From: Pieris napi
Taxonomy: Eukaryota; Arthropoda; Insecta; Lepidoptera; Pieridae
DNA: 64,000 bases
Assembly: GCF_905475465.1 (NCBI RefSeq)
Contig: NC_062256.1
Coordinates: forward strand, 9,247,662-9,311,661
Direction of reading: 5' to 3'
In this document: in pieces, positions 22,830-35,055 of the stretch
Numbering within the stretch: position 1 is the first letter of the stretch
How the letters are laid out: the number at the start of each line of letters is the position of its first letter
The notes under the pieces: generated by a model
What the model saw: only the letters and a program-made list of their open reading frames with translations
Databases searched by the model: none
What the model was told of the DNA's origin: nothing
Position numbers and translations under genes: made by a program

Positions 22830-25430
22830 TTATTTTATGTGTTATTATGTAAGGATGTCATATGTAAATAATAACATTAGTAATGAATTAGATTTTTAAT
22901 ACACACGTGTAGTATTTTTTTGTTCGACACATATCGTCGATTTTTTGTTCCAAACCGGTTAACGTTCATCATATGAGCAAGTGTTAATATATCTATTGAA
23001 TAGCCAGTATTCGAAGCCCCAACCTCATGGTTAAGAGCACACCAAAGCCTCACTGCATCGTCGCATAAAGTTTTTCTAATGACTGCGCGGGGAACTAAGT
23101 TAATTTCCTTCGCAAACTGTGTCAATACAAAGCGAGGGATTTGAGTGATTTACAATTTGAGAGCTTTAAATTTCGCAGGCATAAATTAATTTTCAATTTG
23201 CCTTTGACGTTTCGCTGAGCCGGCCTAACATGTCTCTCAGGCGAGGTATTAACCCGAACATGACTCTACCTATGCACCATATCTCTCCATACAGGTATGC
23301 CTCGTGTCATACACATGTTATGAGAAACTTAATTGAAATACGCCCCTGTGAACAAATATTTTGCTCTTATTTTGTCACGACAGCTTGATTGATTAAACCC
23401 TTGGAATTTCGATTGTGATCAATTTTTTTATATCTACAGTATGTACATAAAATAAACTACAAATTCTACGGCATAGGTTAGGTACAATTTGGTTACTTAG
23501 ATAAAGCTTTTAAACAAAACCTATTTACTTTAAAACTGTATCAACATTTCTCATGTTTGTACTGGAAATGTATAATGGCTTGTAATGTAATGGATTTTTA
23601 CTATAATAACCAGGCTTATTACATTGTTTAAATTATTTAAAAAATTCTAAAACTGGCCATACGTACATTTAAAATATACCCATACATAATAAATTTATCC
23701 CCTTACTTTCACACCATCACGCAGGCCAGCCGAATTAGGTATTATATATTTAATAATTTAAATTAATTTTTGGAAGTAATTGAAGCTTTTTGTTTTTATT
23801 CTATTATTATGTATTCCATCTTTGGCTCTATGTGTAGATCATTACTTGTAAATTTATAAATGAAGTATGTCCGTTTTCATTTTTATATCATTTGTGTCAA
23901 AAGAAGTGTTAATAAATATGAGGTATTTTTTCAAATTAACGGTTAATTGTTCATTATTAATGAGAATACAAATACAGAATATCCAAAAAGGTTTTATTGT
24001 ATAAATCTTTTTACGGTTAAGGAAAGAGGGGTTATGATAATTACCAGACATAAAATTTCAAATGTAAACTGTGGCCTTAATCCAAATGCAATTTGCTAGA
24101 AACCGACTTTAGCCGAGAAATGTTACGCAAATAAGTACATAACGAGATAAACTTGTTTCTTTCACAACTCCCACAATTTAAATTTAGAACTTTATTTTAC
24201 ACTTTGAGTATATACTCTGTTTTGGGGAAAAACGTATTAATGGTTAAGTTTTATAAAACCGGTAACATTATTGAGTGATATTTATATTTTATTCATAAGG
24301 CCTTAAAAAAACAAGTTTTAATGAACCTTACACTATATTTCAAAACTAAATGGTATATGATATAAATTATTTCAAATGTACTTAACTTGATTAAGAATTC
24401 CGATAAAACGCTATTTAATCTTTTAAATTGTTTTATTTTAGCATATAAAAAGAAAATACGATAAACAATACATCTAATCAGGATTTCTAAAACAAACAAT
24501 ATCTTTACGAAACAAAAAAAAAATCTGTGAAAAATGACATAATAGTCCCAGATTTTTGTATCTATTTATTTCTTCATAGCCATATCGTTGATTAGCTAGG
24601 CATGATACGTGCTGTTAACTTGAGGGACTAAGGTTTCGATATTTTACTTCATATGACCGGCGAGTTAAGCGTCGACATGCCCAAGCCACTGTAGGAAATA
24701 CTAACCACTGAATAAAATGCAATCAGACAAAATATTTTTAAAATTGTTACGTAATTATTAACATTAAGGTACACAAAGCGATAAAAAGTTTCCTATAGAG
24801 TATAGACTATATAAATGATATTATACACTGTCGATAGCGTCCTGTAAACTGACCTACTCAATATAATTCTCCGGGTGCCGGAATTCTCCAGTGAACTTCA
24901 ACATTGTGTGAATATTATTAAACAGAGTTTGTATAGTTAGAATATTCTAAAATATAAGTAACGAACAGTATTAATAAAATTCGAAATAGAGTGAAAATAA
25001 TACAGCCCTTTATTTAGCGCCACACCCCGTGTTTATTCACTTATTAACAAGTGTGGTGATAAAATTAGAGTTTTGTTAGTGTTGGTCGTGCGTTCAAGGC
25101 CAGACTAGACCACCAATGGATTATGTCTATGTATTTTAATAGAAGTCGCAATTAGATCAGCGTCCCAGTATAGTACCTCTATTGTTACCTATTCTCCATT
25201 GATTAATACTTATTATTTGCTTAATTGTAAATAATATTGTTTAGTCGTAACTTTTGTTTACTATTTTATTTGTATATTTATTCAATTTTCATCGATTTTA
25301 GTAATAAAGTTGTAAGAGCGAGAGATCCTATTCACTGGACCATTCAAAGTAGCAGATAGGCGAGCCGTAGGTACGTATACAAGACTTTTAGTTCGAGTAA
25401 CTCTAGGATCACAAAGAAAGGAAAATTTTA
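22830..25430. other. Noncoding AT-rich stretch with minor LINE relics
   Basis: About 23700-23740 carries CACCATCACGCAGGCCAGCC with GAATTAGGTATTATATATTT, matching 33596-33640. About 23805-23830 (ATTATGTATTCCATCTTTGG) matches part of the LINE at 11117-11145. A decayed SINE-like patch is near 25070-25140. No exon was recognised. Confidence 0.45.
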
Positions 25431-25438
25431 TAAGAAGA

Positions 25439-25659
25439 CTAGTGGACCCGACAGACGTTGTCCTGCATGATATTTCAAGCAATTAGTAAAGCAAAGTATG
25501 AAAGTACCGACTGCAGCGCCATCTGGCGGGCTGATTTGTGAATCTAAACCATTCCCAGATCCCCTTGAACACACACAAAAAATTTCATCAAAATCGGTCC
25601 AGTCGTTTGAGAGAAGTTCAGTGACATACACACTCACAGAAGAATTATATATATAAAGA
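25439..25659 (-). mobile_element. Complete nonautonomous Helitron, 221 bp
   Basis: Minus strand: host A, then TCTTTATATATATAATTC, ending CGTCTGTCGGGTCCACTAG followed by T (host). A short hairpin potential (GACAACGTCTGTC) lies just before the end. The window-start fragment (1-177) is nearly identical, implying relatively recent amplification. Confidence 0.85.
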
Positions 25660-25699
25660 TTAATGTGAATGTTAAAGTTAAATATTTTACACAAATATA

Positions 25700-26625
25700 T
25701 ATTTGCAATACCATAAAAACCCTAAAATTAATTGTGATTCATGATTCTTAAGATTTTGGCCTTTTTATTTTATTTCAGACGTTTATGTTTTAATTGTATT
25801 AGCATTGTTATCTGTATTCTTACATTTGTTATGCACTCTTTGCAATTTGACCCTTAGTATTATATATTTTTCCTAACTAGGGTTGCCAGGAAGAAATCGC
25901 ATGTTACTTTTTTGCTGGGCTCTTTACGCAAACAAGAAATAGACATTAACAAGTATATTTTAGATAATATTTTTCATTGTAAATATTTTTGTTAGTACAG
26001 CGTTTCACATTAGCATGTAAAGCAAGTTGTAATGATTGCAAATAAAATAAAATAGTTGGTCACATTATAAAAATGCATTACAATTTAATTTGGGAAGTCT
26101 TCTAAGTAAAATATATCCAGCTTTTACATAATAATAACTTTTTTTTTGTTTTTTTTACAATAAAATTTTGTTTAAACTGTTTACGACCACTTCTCTCAAT
26201 TCTTTCAAAGCATTACTCGAAACCTGCATGAGTGTGTGGGTGGGTGCATGAATAAATACATAATAAAAGTAGTTTAAATTAATATATTTGATTTGTGTAG
26301 TAAAAAGCCACTAGAAGTTGTGGTTTTGAATCAATATCCGTGACTGCGGTGATAGTCGCTCGTCACGAAGGAAGAATGTTTCAATGTATTTGATTTATTG
26401 CTGACGTAATGGAGAGTTGTGTTGCATTCGCTTGCAATAACTGCATTTATAAGCAAGGTTTACAAATGCATTGCTCTATCTATTTATTTATTAGGCATTC
26501 TAAACGAGATTATAAAAATAAACATGTAAACCAAATAGGATTACATTGTTTTCATAGTTTATCGCGTGATTATGATATATCCATGTAGCTTTCAGATCAT
26601 AAACTTATACATATAAATCAGTTTA
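25700..26625. other. Noncoding stretch
   Basis: AT-rich. A GTTGCCAGGAAGAAATCGC block near 25882 recalls the LINE tail family at 34930. Nothing else was recognised. Confidence 0.4.
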
Positions 26626-26629
26626 TTAG

Positions 26630-26797
26630 AGACCCTTGGTCCGTGGGGGTAGCGCCTTAAGGCTTTATAAAGAAATATCAAAAAGGTTAGTCGACATCAA
26701 AGGAGACCAAAGATCTGGTAGCTACCTCGGACAAAGAATTAGTCTAGGTATTCAAAGGGGGAGCGCTGCCAGTATCGTCGGAACCTTGCCTAAATAA
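26630..26797 (+). pseudogene. Transposon-derived C-terminal ORF fragment
   Basis: A frame of about 55 codons ends at TAA 26795. It contains GSALRLYKEISKRLVDIKGD, GSYLGQRISLGIQRGSAAS and closes IVGTLPK. The 'G-YLGQRIS-AIQRGNA-S' pattern is one I associate with repeated lepidopteran transposon ORFs, but I cannot place it in a named clade. It is preceded by a stop in frame, with no start codon, and is followed by AT-rich DNA. Confidence 0.5.
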
Positions 26798-26799
26798 TA

Positions 26800-28820
26800 T
26801 ATTATAGTTATTATATGTTTAGGTTAGTTATTTATTTATTAATAATTATAAGTTCCTTATTCCATGTTAATAGTTATTATCTAACAATGTTGTCATCAAT
26901 AGACTTAGTTTATTAATCAGTTTATCACATTTATTACTGTATCTTCACTTCCCACGGGTGGATATTTAGTTTGTATAACAATTTTAAAATCAATCACCTA
27001 AGCAAGGTATGGTAATGTAGCAATTAAACATTGAAATATTTTTTGTAATCAAACCATATCGAAGTTAATTAATTACAAAAAAATAAAACTATCCTCTTAG
27101 ATTACTGTACCTATCTCCAGACAGGTGAATATTTAGTTTTGATAACAATATAAAAATTAATACAGCCTACGTTACTCTGGGGTAATATAGAATTTTCAAT
27201 GTGAACTTTTGAAATCGGACCACTATTGAGTTTATTCATTACAGACGTACAAAAATATAATATTATTATAGAAATTAAGTGACGGCCAGCGGTGAATCCA
27301 AAAAAAAAACAAAATATACTTCAATTACTTTAATCAAACTATTACAATTATTTGACTTAATTAAATATGAATACTTAATCGGCCCAATACTAAAATAAAT
27401 ATAGCCTTTTTCGACAATCTTGTAAGTTACATTTAACTTATTTCTTAGTTATTTATGAAATTTAGTTAAATTTTATGTAAATATTATTATATTATATCCT
27501 ATTAGACACCGATATATAGATATAATACAATAATTAATATTTAACAATATAGATAACGGTTTCTCAAACAAGCTTAGTATTTCCAACATACAAATATACA
27601 GTATTTACAATAATGAGTTTAAGACATTAAATCAAAGTTTTTTTTCAATTTATTTCCACATAGAGTAAAAAAGAATAATTAAAACTCGTAACGAAGCTCG
27701 CAGTTGCGTGTTAATTAAAGCGCGACAAAATCGTAACAATAAAAGTGTCAATTTGTGAACAATCATAAGCAATATAAAAATCACCATGCATGTGGTGTAA
27801 GCGTGTGAACTTTGATGACTATTACGAAGCTTCGTTAGTGAAATATTGATAACGATCATCCAACATCATTTGTTATTGATTATTAGTGTGACAGCCTAGT
27901 GGCTTGAACTTTTCAATCCTGACGTTCGAAACATGTGTGAAGAATTTATTTTATTTATTTACTTACCAGACTCGAATGACTCGTAAAAATACGTTAGCAA
28001 AACTTACTTTAAGTAAGATTACCCTTTAAGCTTTAATTTGGTTTGCATATTCTATGGGTGATGTGATGCGTGACATTGCGGCAGTGAGCAGGCAGCAGAA
28101 CGCCCAATTAGCAGACTGCACACTATATTTCACTTTTCATATACATGATTTCACGGTGTGCTGTGTTATTACTGTTGATCAATAGTACACCGAGTTTTGT
28201 TATAAGATGACTGGCGCCTTCTCTGAGTGATTGGGTAATAAGTTTTAGAATGTAAACTAACTATAACAAATTATGAAGATGACATTTTAAACCTTACCAA
28301 AGAGGATGTGAGCAGTAGTTGTCGTTTGTTTAATGTTTAATTTCTGTTTTTTTAATCTATAATGTACTTTTGTTTTCTCTTTCATATATTTTGTTTATCA
28401 ATGTAATCTGTTTTGGCTTTGTGTATTGTCTAAGTGATTTCTTTTATAATATGGATATGTGTAGCTGTAAGATTACTTATTAATAAAAAAAGACCGAATA
28501 AGACCCAGGAACATTTTAATCATGAACCATAAGACAGCTTATAATTTTGGCGGATTAAAACATATTTTCCCCAAGCTACAGTTTACTATTTTTATTGCAT
28601 TTAAATTAAAAGTATACTGTGTAGTAGTAAAGTATACTACCCATATATTACTTCTTATACTAATTATAAATAAGATTGATATAAACCACAGACATTCGAA
28701 ATTTAAATGTATCTTTGAACACTACGAAAAATGAATCTGACAAAACGGTATTTTGTTAGAAGGAATCGCTTGTCCTATTAAGGCGTATCTGGGACCGGAG
28801 GAAGCTCAGAAGTCGAGTTG
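26800..28820. other. Noncoding AT-rich stretch
   Basis: No exon, RNA gene or recognisable element. The patch 27898-27935 (CCTAGTGGCTTGAAC) may be a decayed SINE head. The short frames at 27650-27859 and 28522-28734 follow AT composition. Confidence 0.4.
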
Positions 28821-28868
28821 CCGTGATGGAGATGATTAATATGCCTCATTTGCGGCACGCGCTCCCCT

Positions 28869-28904
28869 GCTACGAGCTACGGGCTACGGGCTATCGGCTA
28901 CGAG
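28869..28904. repeat. Short tandem repeat with CTACGGG units
   Basis: Five near-copies of an 8-bp GCTACGGG-type unit, with variants GCTACGAG and GCTATCGG, in a locally GC-rich block (28780-28970). The block is bounded by AT-rich DNA and may be part of an unrecognised element. Confidence 0.75.
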
Positions 28905-29119
28905 ACGTTGCTACGTGCCTGAATACGAACATCGTTTACGCTTTCGCGCGGAAAATTTATTGGATTCAACCCCATTTATACCTTTTATCTCAATTATATA
29001 TGACGTGCGCAACACTCTTATTGCTGAATTTTCGTAATAGTCAAATAAAATTCTTCTACTTGCTGCCTTATTCCAATTTTTAGCTGTAGCGAAGATTATA
29101 TCCTATTGCCGTGCCCAAA

Positions 29120-29820
29120 TAATGCAACAATTAAATATTAGTTTAGATTTTAAAAACAATTACTCTGATATAGCGGAGGAAGATACAATCCGGAGGAACT
29201 GGTTTGATTCTCGAAACTATAATATACTCAGAAGAGTGAAAGCTAACTTAGCTAAAACTAATATAACAGACATATTATATATTATATGTATTAGCTCAGA
29301 TCGAAGCCATAACTATATATAGAAAAGTAGGGCGTATAATTTTTTTTAATGTTCGCAAGGCTCGCAAGTGCGTTTCCGGCCTTTAAAAATATGTAACTAA
29401 ATAAAATTCCCCACAAACAAGGAATATACTACGTTTGATGCGTTATGTCTGTTTATAAAATAAATATAAAAAAGCCTTTATATTATTGAAAAAAAAACAA
29501 AGTAAACTTAATCCTATCTATATTTATGTAAGGAAATAAATTACAATTTCTTTTTTGTATTTAGATATATTTAAACAGTCTGTTTATTGTTGTAAATATA
29601 GTATTATCAAAGTTAAGGTACTGTGGGTAGAATTTAAAAGACGTGTGGGCGTAGTGATAATGCTGTAATTGGTTTCTAATGCCACACAAAACCCCCAAAC
29701 GTGTTGCAAGGCTGGACGAAGAGATAAACAGAGCACCCCGGCTCAAGCGTTGTCTTTGTAAAGTTCTTTATTTTAACGTTCCGTTTATTTAAGAATATTT
29801 TATATTTCTTACACTTACGT
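29120..29820. other. Noncoding stretch with a LINE scrap
   Basis: 29345-29385 (GCTCGCAAGTGCGTTTCCGG) is a minus-strand remnant of the jockey-like LINE tail. The remainder is AT-rich and unassigned. Confidence 0.45.
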
Positions 29821-29825
29821 GGCAC

Positions 29826-30285
29826 TACAACCTTTTTACACGCTTTATATTAGCTTCACCTGTATTTATGTATGTATGTAACCGACTCCTTCGGACTCGA
29901 TTTTGACCCACTTTAAACGGACAGATTTAATTCAAACTTTGTACACTTATAAAGAATCAGCGACAATATAATAATTTCATAGGTTTATCTCGAAAAAACA
30001 ATGAAATTTTTTAAAGTCCACAAAGCAATACGATTAAATTGAGACAACACGTATTGCTGCTAGGACTCTAAAGTGGAAAATAAATATAGTTTAAAAAAAC
30101 TATAAAACACGCTTTTAAAGCACATCAAACTAAAAAGTGAAAAATAATTCCTAATTTAGGCTGAAAATGGTAATGAACAAAAAATACTGGTATTATTATG
30201 AAAAAGCGTGGGGCGCCCTGTGCCATATTTTTCGTCTATCGAGCAACCCACATTTTATAGTTTTTTTAAACTATATTTATTTTCT
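29826..30285. repeat. Dispersed repeat, second copy of 6290-6720, with internal foldback
   Basis: Shares CGACTCCTTCGGACTCGATT and GGCTGAAAATGGTAATGAAC blocks with 6290-6720. Here an ATATAGTTTAAAAAAACTATA block (about 30085-30106) reappears inverted at about 30257-30275. A GCCATATTTTTCGTCTAT block at 30222 is the inverse of 6628-6645 in the other copy. Confidence 0.7.
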
Positions 30286-30530
30286 TAGATCTGAACCTCA
30301 GATTTATGTTTCTGTTTCATGATCATTTGTCTAGGCAAGCTAATGATCAGGTATACCTGACACGACGTCGACTATATGGGTCTAAGGCAAGCCGGTTATC
30401 TGTTGTGTGTGATGTTTTCACCGTTCGAATGAATGTTAAATCCGCACATTGAAAGAAAGTCCATTGGTGCACAGCCGGTCACCAACCTACCACCTCAGGG
30501 ATGAGAGTCACATGCTGAAGCCACTGCTCT
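30282..30530 (-). mobile_element. SINE family A
   Basis: Inverted: CAGATTTATGTTTCTGTTTC, CATGATCATTTGTCTAG, then GATGTTTTCACCGTTCG, CCATTGGTGCACAGCCGG and CCTCAGGGATGAGAGTCA. Full length but mutated, including changes in the B box. Confidence 0.85.
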
Positions 30531-30985
30531 TATATATAGAAAAAACTAAATCTAGTTAATAATTTATGATTAATAGTGCATCAAACAGATGATTTACTAT
30601 TTTGAAATAGTACCGAGTTTTTTACGCCGGCTTTTTCTCTCGGCCTATACCCTCTGTCTTCTTTGCCGATGAGTAGGGATGTCTACCGATTCAAATTTAA
30701 TGGCGTGGAATAAGTGATACCTGTATCTTATATTCCATAATAAACATATTTTATTTATTTATTCTTTATTTTGTCTGATCGGTTTTGCCCTGTAGTGGTG
30801 CCGGGATTTGTTTCAATAACCTCGAAGTGTAGTACGCTTTACTATTAACTATATAGACGATACTGCCTTGTGCTATATAAATTACGTTTCATAAATTAAA
30901 AATAATGAACAGTGATTATAGTTACAGTGAAATTGTACCTAGCGAAATTTCATAAGCATCACCTTGACGGCTGGATACTTCCACA

Positions 30986-31159
30986 AGATACTTTCTTTTG
31001 CGAATTAGCGAACCGTGGAATCGACTTCCAGTGTCTTCCCTGAGAGATACGACAAATTGTTTAAAAAGTACTACTCCGTCAAGACCGGTAACGTACCCAC
31101 TAAAGTGTCCTGATACCTGCCCTTTTTGGGCTTCCCGTAGGCACATTTGTATTCTATAA
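30986..31159 (+). pseudogene. LINE C-terminal ORF fragment (WNRLP block)
   Basis: A 57-codon frame begins RYFLLRISEPWNRLPVSS and ends at TAA 31157. 'S--WN-LP' near the C-terminus followed by a 'F/LK' segment is characteristic of jockey/CR1-type ORF2 ends. It is related to inverted material at 36200-36400 and to 48780-48965 (shared ACTTTCTTTTGCGAAYTAG), forming a second LINE family distinct from the 10401 family. Confidence 0.7.
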
Positions 31160-31970
31160 TAAAAATATTCTTTATAATAATATTACTGTTTCTGATGGAG
31201 CTTTTTAATTAGCCATAGAAATTAATTTATATATTTTTTTAAAAGTTATCGAAATATTCATTACATTAAATAAAAGTCTTGGGAAGTCCAAAGCCAATAT
31301 ATACTTCGGTGGCATGTTACTCCATCACCACCAAATTGCGCCCCCATAGACACAACAAATGTAACGAAAGTAAAAAATTAAAAGGCAGAATGAACATAAA
31401 TTGCGAAAACGCTAGGAAAAGGTTTAAACAAACACCATAGGTTAAGGACACTATTAGAAGTTTAAATTTAAATTATAAATATAGGCAATCAAAGTGGCAA
31501 CTGAAACTGCAAATTTTGTTTATATAACTATAACTTACGTAGGTAGTTCATTCATAACATTGCAATTAATTTTTATTTTAAATGTTACATAAATTTTGTT
31601 GTCAAGTTGAATGTAAGCAAAGTGGACAATATTCTTGCATGTTGCGGTGAAATACAAGAATTTTTCACTGTACAGTGCTCCTGTCGCTCCCCAATCCTTG
31701 AAAATTTATAGCCGTTGCTGACGCTACATACATTACTATACGTGTCGCTTTAAATATAATGCCTTTGATATATATTTATTTAGTAACCTGTGAGTTTGAA
31801 TACGTAAATTTGAATAGACTTTTAATTTTCAAAGAAACCCTGTATTCATAAAACAATCGTAGAAATTTAGTGGTTTTAAATGATACGTTTGATGAATGAG
31901 TTTTTTGACAGTCATTTACGAACAACTATGACCCTTTTCATCTATTTATGCAGGTTGTATAGCAAGAAAG
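31160..31970. other. Noncoding stretch
   Basis: No recognised feature. Confidence 0.4.
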
Positions 31971-31974
31971 ACAT

Positions 31975-32221
31975 CAGCCCTGCGATTCTGTAACTCACTT
32001 CACGAACTCACACAGCGGTTTTCGCATCGGCGGTCGCTCTCAAATCAGTCGTGAAGCAGTCATTTTATGATTTGGCATTCTGATAAACAATTAACTACAA
32101 GCTCCCACCTTTTCAGAATGCCAAATCATAAAATGACTGCTTCACGACTGATTTGAGAGCGACCGCCGATGCGAAAACCGCTGTGTGAGTTCGTGAAGTG
32201 AGTTACAGAATCGCAGGGCTG
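31975..32221. repeat. Perfect long palindrome: two 109-bp arms, 29-bp spacer
   Basis: The left arm 31975-32083 (starts CAGCCCTGCGATTCTGTAAC) is the exact reverse complement of the right arm 32113-32221. The spacer is 32084-32112. I compared the arms base by base and found no mismatch. A transcript would fold into a 109-bp perfect hairpin. The arms are GC-richer than the surroundings. No target duplication was seen. It could be a young foldback/MITE, a hairpin small-RNA precursor or a recent palindromic duplication. Confidence 0.95.
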
Positions 32222-32870
32222 GGCGGTTTTAAATCAACGTTGTAAGCAAATTCAATGAGGTGGCTTGTGGCTTGGTGGAGTCGTGGTATTACAACATCGA
32301 TAAATACATTAACAACTATCCAAAAAATATTTCAATTAGTACCATAAGTTCCAAATGAAACAAACAAAATTTCCTTTAATAGATTTACTAGGTAAATAGT
32401 ACTTAACTTACCTTTGTTTAACCGCAAACATTCGTTAATGAGTTTAGAAATAGAGTTAATTCAACATTTATTATTAAAATGCTTAGTAACAATTAATTAA
32501 ACGATCTCTCGTAAATATAAACTCTTTTGAAAACGTGTTTCAATAAACTCGCCACAGACCAAAAAGCAATAAATGTGTGCAGTCGGCTGTATTCGAAATA
32601 TTTTATAAAAAGACTCGTTAAAATTCAGAATTAACAAGACTATAAAGTCAATCCATGAATATGAAAGTGCATTCGATTTTCGATGTTATAAACAGCTATT
32701 TAACTTCGCTGCGGCGGATTTTACTGTAAAATAAAAGTGCATTTAATAATTTGAGGAATACACAATTTTCGATGGTTGATAACTCGTATGACATATTAAA
32801 AGATTAACGATGACGTTCTTGTGATCAGTACCAATCGGTAGATATAGTTATATAACATTTATTTCTAACG
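32222..32870. other. Noncoding stretch
   Basis: AT-rich; no recognised feature. Confidence 0.4.
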
Positions 32871-33070
32871 AAACACACACACAGACTAATAATAATAAAA
32901 AAAAGAAATATTTTTTTTGTTTTTAAAAAATAAGGTACTTTTTTAGCGGGTAATATGTTTGTGATGTGGTTGTAACTATCCCTGATTCAGCATTATGCTG
33001 AAGAACAGACGTGTTCCACAGCGCTGGTTATTCTCCCAGAGACCACAACAGTTAGTATGCGCCTCAGACG
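32870..33070 (-). mobile_element. Dispersed retroelement copy, related to 41579-41721 and 58395-58670
   Basis: Shares ACACACACAGACTAATAATA-like start, GGTACTTTTTTAGCGGGTA, TTCAGCATTATGCTGAAGAA, TTCCACAGCGCTGGTTATTC and CCAGAGACCACAACAG with 58540-58660. Probably the inverted 3' part of a LINE; it has no useful ORF. Confidence 0.65.
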
Positions 33071-33382
33071 CAAAAAAAGAAAAATAATGTAATAATAATA
33101 ATAGTAAAAATTAACACTGTAAGTAAAGCAGTCTAGTGTAAAAGTATAAAATAAATAAATAATAAGAATTATTGTTAAGAAATAGATAAATAAACATTTT
33201 TGGGCGTAAACTAGATTTCATGGGATTTGTGTTGACTTTATAACTGCGACAAAACTTTGATTTTAGTAGAAGATTTTTTAGCGGGCCAGTTTGAAGGCCA
33301 TCGGAAAGTGCCTTGATGCATCACGTTCAATAGTGGCGTCCTAAATGTGTTGGTCTTAAAACAATCTTAATACGTTGTCACG

Positions 33383-33652
33383 ATGTCCATGCCCCACTAT
33401 AGGTATTTCTATTCTGTTATTAACCAAAACTCAGTTTTGTATCGCGCAGCCCGGACATACAACGACCAATATTTAAGCTTTGACTTGTTTAAGCTATCTC
33501 GGTGTATGCTTAATAGGAGTAATAAGAATATCCATAGTGCTAAATCACGTGAATCACACCACACACACATAACCTTACGTACATACCCTCACTTTTATAC
33601 CATCATACAACACAGCCGAATTAGGTATTACTTAGATAAATTTATTGAATAA
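33383..33652 (+). pseudogene. Probable LINE ORF-terminal fragment (89 codons)
   Basis: The frame ends ... TIIQHSRIRYYLDKFIE. The ending PHFYTIIQHSRIRYYLDKF has a degraded parallel at 23695-23760 (same CACCATCA...GCCGAATTAGGTATTA nucleotide context). Two diverged copies of the same C-terminus point to a repeat-derived ORF and not a host gene. The clade is not resolved. Confidence 0.45.
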
Positions 33653-33700
33653 TTTTTATTGATTTCTTTCCTTTTGTAATTGTTTAAACCTTTTTGTATA

Positions 33701-33875
33701 TACAGTCAAAATCTGTTATAACGACATCGAAGGGACTACTCATATTTGGTCGTAAAAACCGATAGTCGTTACAGCCGATTAAGTACCTACAATAGAGTTC
33801 AGCCAGGACCTTTGATTTTGGTCAAAAACCGGTATGTTGTTCTAAACGAGGTTGTCGTAAACGGTTTTAACTGTA
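33701..33875. mobile_element. mariner/Tc1-type MITE, 171 bp, TA target duplication
   Basis: The element 33703-33873 is flanked by TA on both sides. Left end CAGTCAAAATCTGTTATAAC, right end inverted CAGTTAAAACCGTTTACGAC: imperfect inverted repeats. A CAGT start with TA duplication is typical of Tc1/mariner. Too short to code. Confidence 0.85.
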
Positions 33876-33982
33876 TTCATATTTGGCTATATATTTAGTA
33901 AAATTGTTTTTATGATTACGAAATAAATAATATAACATAGCAATTAAGAACGAACTACTAAAACATTTAAATAAATAAATCA

Positions 33983-34250
33983 GTTTCGCTACAACCTCTT
34001 TAGGTTTCTGAATCTGTTTCATGATCATTTTTAAATCTAATAGGCAAGTAGTTGATCATCCTCCAGTGCCTGACACAAGCCGTCGACTTTTTGGGTCTAA
34101 GACAAGTCGGTTTCCTCACGATGTTTTCCTTCACCGTTCGAGCAAATGTTAAATGCGCACATAGAAAGTCCATTGGTGCACAGCCGGGGATCGAACTTAC
34201 GACTTCAGGTATGAGAGTCGCACGCTGAAGCGACTAGGCCAACACTGCTC
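33983..34250 (-). mobile_element. SINE family A, well preserved
   Basis: Inverted copy with CTACAACCTCTTTAGGT, GATCATCCTCCAGTGCCTGA, GTCGACTTTTTGGGTCTAAG, CCTCACGATGTTTTCCTTCA, GCACAGCCGGGGATCGAAC and ACTAGGCCAACACTGC. Confidence 0.9.
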
Positions 34251-34254
34251 GCTA

Positions 34255-34775
34255 TACTAAAACATTTATCTGAAATAAATATTGATATGATAGAATTCTG
34301 TGAGTCCACATTTTTGCTATAAAAAGCACAAGCCTAAATTTTTATACGGCTTGGTATAAATCTAGCATCGCGTGATCAAAGTATATTAGGCACGTAGCCC
34401 AACTGATGCCGCGGCTTAAAATAAAACTACAATTTTTATTCCTGTTTAACGGATCAGTGTTTTGCTATGTAAATTGTGTAATTTGTAATGAGAAATATGC
34501 TTATGATTATAGTTTCAGATTACATACAGTCTGCGTTATACATTATACTGACGTAGCATAGTGTATATGCGTCGGTTTATGTAAGTTTACTGCTTAAGAC
34601 GATTTTTGAGTTTTAAATTAAATCCTAAATATACAGTACTCACAATTTTCACCTACATAGTAATAATAAAAATTCAAACAAATTTAAAAAACTTGGTTCC
34701 TGTGGCAGTGTACCTTTAACGCTGGCAGCATTTCATTTAAATCAAATATTTTTGTAGGTTACTTTTGTATACTTA
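34255..34775. other. Noncoding stretch
   Basis: No recognised feature. Confidence 0.4.
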
Positions 34776-34779
34776 TGAA

Positions 34780-35055
34780 CGAAATAACTACTCCCTCTCT
34801 CGGGCGATACGGCCGCCCGTTGCATCCCTTATAATTTTTATGTATTGTGTTTCTTTTATTTGCAACGAAGTGTAAATAAATAATTAAAATAAAATGTACA
34901 TTAAAGGCGCTAAATAAACGAAAAGAAATAGTAGGGTTGACTGGAAGAAATCGCTTGTTAGCGATAAGGCCCGTTGCCTAATAACTTATGTAACCTGCAT
35001 TTTTTATATGTATGTTTTTGTTCGTAACGAAGTGTAAATAAATAAAAGTATTCGT
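34780..35055 (+). mobile_element. Two adjacent LINE 3' tails of one family
   Basis: Copy 1 (34780-34890) has GGGCGATACGGCCGCCCGTT and GCAACGAAGTGTAAATAAA. Copy 2 (34930-35055) has GAAGAAATCGCTTGTTAGCG, ATAAGGCCCGTTGCC and GTAACGAAGTGTAAATAAA. Both point the same way and are 5' truncated. Inverse scraps of the AAGAAATCGCTTGTT block are at 38855-38890 and 55570-55605. Confidence 0.75.

Noticed and set aside
28823..29083. 86-codon + strand ORF
   Set aside because: It covers an 8-bp tandem repeat block and AT-rich DNA, with no conserved motif.
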